A DNA stretch of 64,000 nucleotides from Bolinopsis microptera (taxonomy: Eukaryota > Ctenophora > Tentaculata > Lobata > Bolinopsidae). Positions 59,929 through 64,000 of this stretch are shown here, in pieces (the stretch's first letter is position 1; the number at the start of each line of letters is the position of its first letter). Location: NCBI RefSeq assembly GCF_026151205.1, contig NC_087078.1, positions 8,324,675 through 8,388,674 of the forward strand. The letters are read 5' to 3'. The notes under the pieces were generated by a model that searched no databases, was not told the DNA's origin, and was given only the letters and a program-made list of their open reading frames with translations. The position numbers and the translations under genes are program-made.

Positions 59929-60600
59929 TATTACTATCATGATTGTACTATAGACTGAAAAACTCTCAGATCGATTTTGGGCGTTTTTAACCACTTGTAA
60001 TGTTTTAATTATTAAATATCCTAATTTATAAATTTTTAATCAGAACGAATTAATAATTAATATTTGATACTTTATTTATTCGATATTAGTTTAGTCTGAT
60101 ATTGATATTGATTATATTGATATTGTTATTATTGAATGAAGCTAACTCCAGACATAAGGGAATTGGAGTAAAAACGACCAAGTTTGCATAAATGTCTATT
60201 GAACCAAGAATTCAGGAGGCAAGGGTGGGTGTGTAAACTTTACGGTCTGGACTCTCCGATCCTGTATCACCCTGGAGTCTTTTCAACGTATAATTTTTAA
60301 AAAAGTATATATATATATACACCTTCTGGTCACTTTCTTGCTACTCCAAGTCCCCTAAGATATCTGGTCTAAAGTTCGTGCTTTGTCTGCTTTAATTGAT
60401 ACTAAATAACATTGTTGTTTTCTTGAAATTGTTGTTTTCTTGAACTACTAGCAAGAACCTGTCTAACCCTAAAGTGGTGTCAAGACTCAGGAGACTAAAA
60501 TAATTATTACCTGCATTTTTGACACCACTTGGGGGTCCAAATTTTGGGCACTAAAATTTTTATTCCTTGGCCAATTTTTTATTTTTTCATGCTGATTTTT
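59929..60600. other. non-coding stretch
   Basis: AT-rich DNA with TGATATTGATATTG-type simple repeats near 60090-60130 and an (AT)n run near 60307. No gene is seen. Confidence 0.6.
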
Positions 60601-60605
60601 TACCT

Positions 60606-62083
60606 GCGATCCAAAACCACTTGATAACCCCATTACACCAGTTGAAGTTAAACTTGCTGCAAGTAAACTCAAATCAAACTGTGCCAGTGGTCCAGATAAT
60701 CTCCAGAATGAGTTGATAAAATACGCCCATCCAATCACTTTTGAGAAGTATGCTGAGGCAATTAATGAGTCATTTAGTGGGAACAAATAGGACAAGGTAT
60801 TGTGACTCCTCTACAGAAGCCCGGTAAACCTAAAGGTCCCCTCACAAGCCTTAGACCACTTACACTGTTAAACGGATCGAGGAAGATGCTCACTCAAATT
60901 GCCTTAAAACGGGTTGAGAGTAGAATTGACAACTACGCCATGCCATGGCAGAGTGCTTACAAGAGATATGAGTAGAGCTTTTGATACCGTAAAAAGGGAT
61001 ACTATCATCAATGTTTTGAAGGATGCTGGTTGTTTGGAGGACGACATTCGCTTAGTTCAATACCTTCTATCGAATACTCTCCTTAGAGTTCGTGTTAACT
61101 CCTCACTGTCGGAAGAGTTTGAAAGTTTACTCGGAGCCTTTCAAGGTGACAGTTTATCTGGAAAGCTATTCACACTTATTCTTGCAGCAGCCTTACACCA
61201 CCTCAGAGCTGTATCCAGGAGACCAAACCCACCAGTATCAGAACTAGGTTTTCCAACTGAGTGGGAATATTCAGACGATTGTGACTTTGCTGACGAGGAC
61301 ATCGAGAAACTGAGAATTTTCCTTCCTACAGTGAAGGAGATTCTCAAAGACTGGAACCTCCAAGTAAATGAAAGTAAAACTGAATTCAGTACCTTCTACC
61401 TGGCGAAAAAATCTGATAAAGACACAAACGGTCAGCCATTAGCTAATAACGAACCATGGCGAAGTAACAAGTCACTAGGTTCCTTACTCTGCACTGAGAA
61501 GGACATTCAAAGAAGGAGAATCCTAGCTGAGATTGCTTTTAAGAACTTTGGAAAAGTATGGTTGTCCGGTAAGAAAATTTCCCTTGAAAGAAACCTGAGG
61601 TTATATGATGCTCAAGTTGTATCTGTATTGATTTACAACTCAAATAGTTGGAGTCCTAAGAAAGCAACCATAGAGAAAATGGACACACTCCATCGTAGAC
61701 AGTAGACACCTCAGCTCAGGTCCATTCTAAACATCAAATGGCCTAAAGGTATGATAAGCAACAAAGCATTGTATGAACGGTGCAAAGTTGAAAAGTTATC
61801 CAAGCGTATTGAACACCAGCGGTGGAAGATGTTTGGACACATTCTCAGGAGTATGGAGAACACCCCAGCCCAAACGGCTCTCTCTTTTGCAATTGAATCA
61901 GATAATTTATTCATTGGTAGATTGGGGAGACCTAGAATGAACTTGTTATCGGTTTTAAGAAGTGATTTAAGTAGTAGAAATTTGCAAATGGACAACTTGC
62001 ATGAATTGAACGAAATTAGAGATATAGCTGCATGCAACAGATGTTGGGAAAATCTTTTTAAAGAGTACAGTTTACTGCATTAA
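60606..62083 (+). pseudogene. LINE-type reverse transcriptase, broken
   Basis: A degraded non-LTR reverse transcriptase. In successive frames: a finger/palm start with SNCASGPDNLQNELIKY (from about 60619), VTPLLQKPGKPKGPLTSLRP, motif A DMSRAFDTVKRD, motif B GAFQGDSLSGKLF, motif C YSDDCDF (the usual YADD has become YSDD), then a C-terminal region (RWKMFGHILR ... GRPRMNLL) ending at 62083. Breaks: stop near 60788, stop/shift near 60972, and an in-frame TAG at 61703-61705. The N-terminal endonuclease is missing, so it is 5'-truncated. The C-terminal layout is of the common invertebrate LINE type; the clade is not resolved. Confidence 0.85.
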
Positions 62084-64000
62084 GGTATTTTTAAGAATCA
62101 TTTTTGTTGGTAAGATCCTGTTTTATAATAATAATATGCTGATCTGAAGGCCATTAAAGCGTTTGAACCAGTCAAAAAAGTTTAAGTTGTATATCTTTTA
62201 CAGTTTTTGGGAGAGTCGTGTTTAAGTTGATGCTGTGGTCAGTGGCGCAGTGACACGTATCCACCAAGTTTGCAGATGAGCGCATGGTTTGCTGAGTATT
62301 TCTTTGCAAACCAAGAACCCTCTTACTCGCTGGCAATCCTAATGACTTCCATGCTAGTTCCAATACAACATGTGGTCAGCAATAGCAGCAAATCTGGGGA
62401 AACTTTGAAATACACCAATTTGAAGCATTTAACCACCCCTTAAAAATCACAGATTATGAATTTTAGTAATCTGAATATTTACATAGGTCCAAAAATGTCA
62501 TAGCTTCGTGATAGTGCAACGAAATAAATCCCAGAACATTTTGGTGCTGAGTTAGGTGGTTAAGTAGTCGAAATATGACTGATTTGTTAGTGGACATTTT
62601 TTTGTACTTCTAACACTCAAACCCTTACTACACTGAAGATATGAGTGTTACAGTTAAAATTGATGGTCATTATTGAACAGAAACGGTTCATTGACACATA
62701 GTTGAAGAAAGAAATTAAAAAGGTTAATAAATGTGGTCTGTGGAGTGGTTTATATGTGTTTATGTTACAGTGTATGCGTGCGCGCGCGCGCGCGTACTTA
62801 ACCATCTGTAGGCCAACATATTTAGTTTATGCTTAATTTCTTTATATATTATGTCACCACTAGAGTGCCCAATACTTTTAGTGAAGGTGTAATGTAAAAC
62901 GGTTAACCACCAACTGTGGTATATCAAAAAACCCCAAAAGTGTATGCGTGCGCGCGCGCGCGCGCGTACTTAACCACCTGTAATGGCACAGCATTGAGAT
63001 ATCACCATAATTCCAAAAGCAGAGTACACCATCCAGGTGCCCAAAACTTTTGGCTATGGTCCCAATACCATAAAACCTTAGATGTGGCCATAATGTGGTT
63101 AAAACATGTTGATTTTGGACCTTCGGTCAACAGAAGCCATCACAAATTAACCATTATTCAGCACAATCTGACCTTTTGGTGACTTATTTTGTTTTGATAT
63201 TTGATTATGAGAGATAGCTGAAGGATAATAAGTGATTTTAAAGATAATGCAACAAAATGTGTGGCCGTATAGCGGTTAAAACGACCAAAAACACTGATTT
63301 TGGTCAATTTTAGACCTTTATTAACCATGATGGACGCAACATAGGACTCAGCAATGTTTCTGGTCATATAAATGAGCAGGTAGTTATATCTAGATAATGT
63401 AGCATGGCCAGCTATAGCTTTACAAAGCTAATATGTGCTCTAAAAATGGTTAATTAGTGCAAATATAGGGTATTTTCGAGACATTTTAACCACCTTAGCT
63501 GCACATTGATCGGAATGCATGAACTTGGGGTCAATTATGCATTTGCAAACAAATATACACTCATTTGGATAGCAAACCATTATCTGAAGTTCATATTGTG
63601 GTTAATTTTCACTTTAATAGATGCCTTGTTCAACAGCCTAGCAAGTAATATAGCCCTTTTAACCACTTTTATGACAACATTTCTTGATTTTTTTTTAAAT
63701 TTGAAAATTCAATTAATCATTATATATATAAATCAAGCGTTACATTTCAGCCATGCAAAATTACAATGACATATTTTGATATACTAAATGGTAAATGGTA
63801 CTGCAATATAAGTTGCTTAATGTTTGGCCGGATGACAACTAACGAGAAAAATAAACTTGATTATATAATAATTAATTCGGCTGAACCAACACATAGCAAG
63901 AGCCACATTAACGTTGGGGCCGTCTACCAAATTTGAATGACAAACATTAACAAGAAATCAAACATATCATAAATAATTATAAGGATTTTGTTCATTACAA
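62084..64000. other. non-coding repeats-rich end of window
   Basis: No gene is recognised. TTAACCAC / GTGGTTAA motifs recur. Two similar blocks about 168 bp apart (from about 62771 and 62939) each hold GTATGCGTG followed by a (CG)n run and TACTTAACCA. The frame 63506-63769 has no family resemblance. Confidence 0.55.

Overview
The window is nuclear DNA from an AT-rich, intron-rich animal genome. It has spliced genes with canonical GT-AG introns and a eukaryotic tRNA gene with internal promoter boxes. It also has a ubiquitin-conjugating enzyme, a RAD51AP1-like protein, a PC5/furin-type convertase, an LDLa-domain GPCR, a secreted PLAT protein and many non-LTR and foldback transposons. The style of the restriction-like-endonuclease (RLE) retrotransposon and the LDLa receptor favour an early-branching invertebrate, perhaps a cnidarian. 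That placement is an inference, not proven.

Layout. 1-6.7 kb: a 243-bp satellite, a decayed ORF1-type retroelement and intergenic DNA. 6.7-26.3 kb (+): one 27-exon gene for a 1,367-residue LDLa-rich seven-helix receptor. Its intron 24 carries an 8.1-kb insertion flanked by an 8-bp target duplication, with G-run/C-run ends, palindromic satellite arms and a Mutator-like transposase remnant. 27-35 kb (-): a RAD51AP1-like gene, two small paralogous NCBP2AS2-like genes, a tRNA-Arg(TCG) and a complete seven-exon UBE2K. 36.4-42.5 kb (-): a single-exon PC5/furin-like convertase with one frameshift, and 1.7 kb upstream of it a paralogous ORF that ends right after the propeptide cleavage site. 42.97-43.77 kb: a second G-run/C-run foldback insertion. 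45.2-52.9 kb (+): a four-exon secreted PLAT protein, whose second intron holds an RLE retrotransposon in head-to-tail tandem with a truncated copy, nested in a DNA-transposon remnant. 53.0-54.9 kb: a MITE and a SAC3D1-like gene (-). 55-64 kb: repeats, several inverted-repeat elements and a broken retrotransposon.

The genes form no operon-like pathway; each is an independent unit. The most interesting material is the insertion family with G-run/C-run ends and 8-bp duplications (two members), the propeptide-only convertase paralog, the LRR-less LDLa receptor, and a perfect heat-shock element beside the tRNA and a small gene. Three single-base breaks at short G runs (convertase, RAD51AP1, retrotransposon) suggest either homopolymer errors in the assembly or recent decay.
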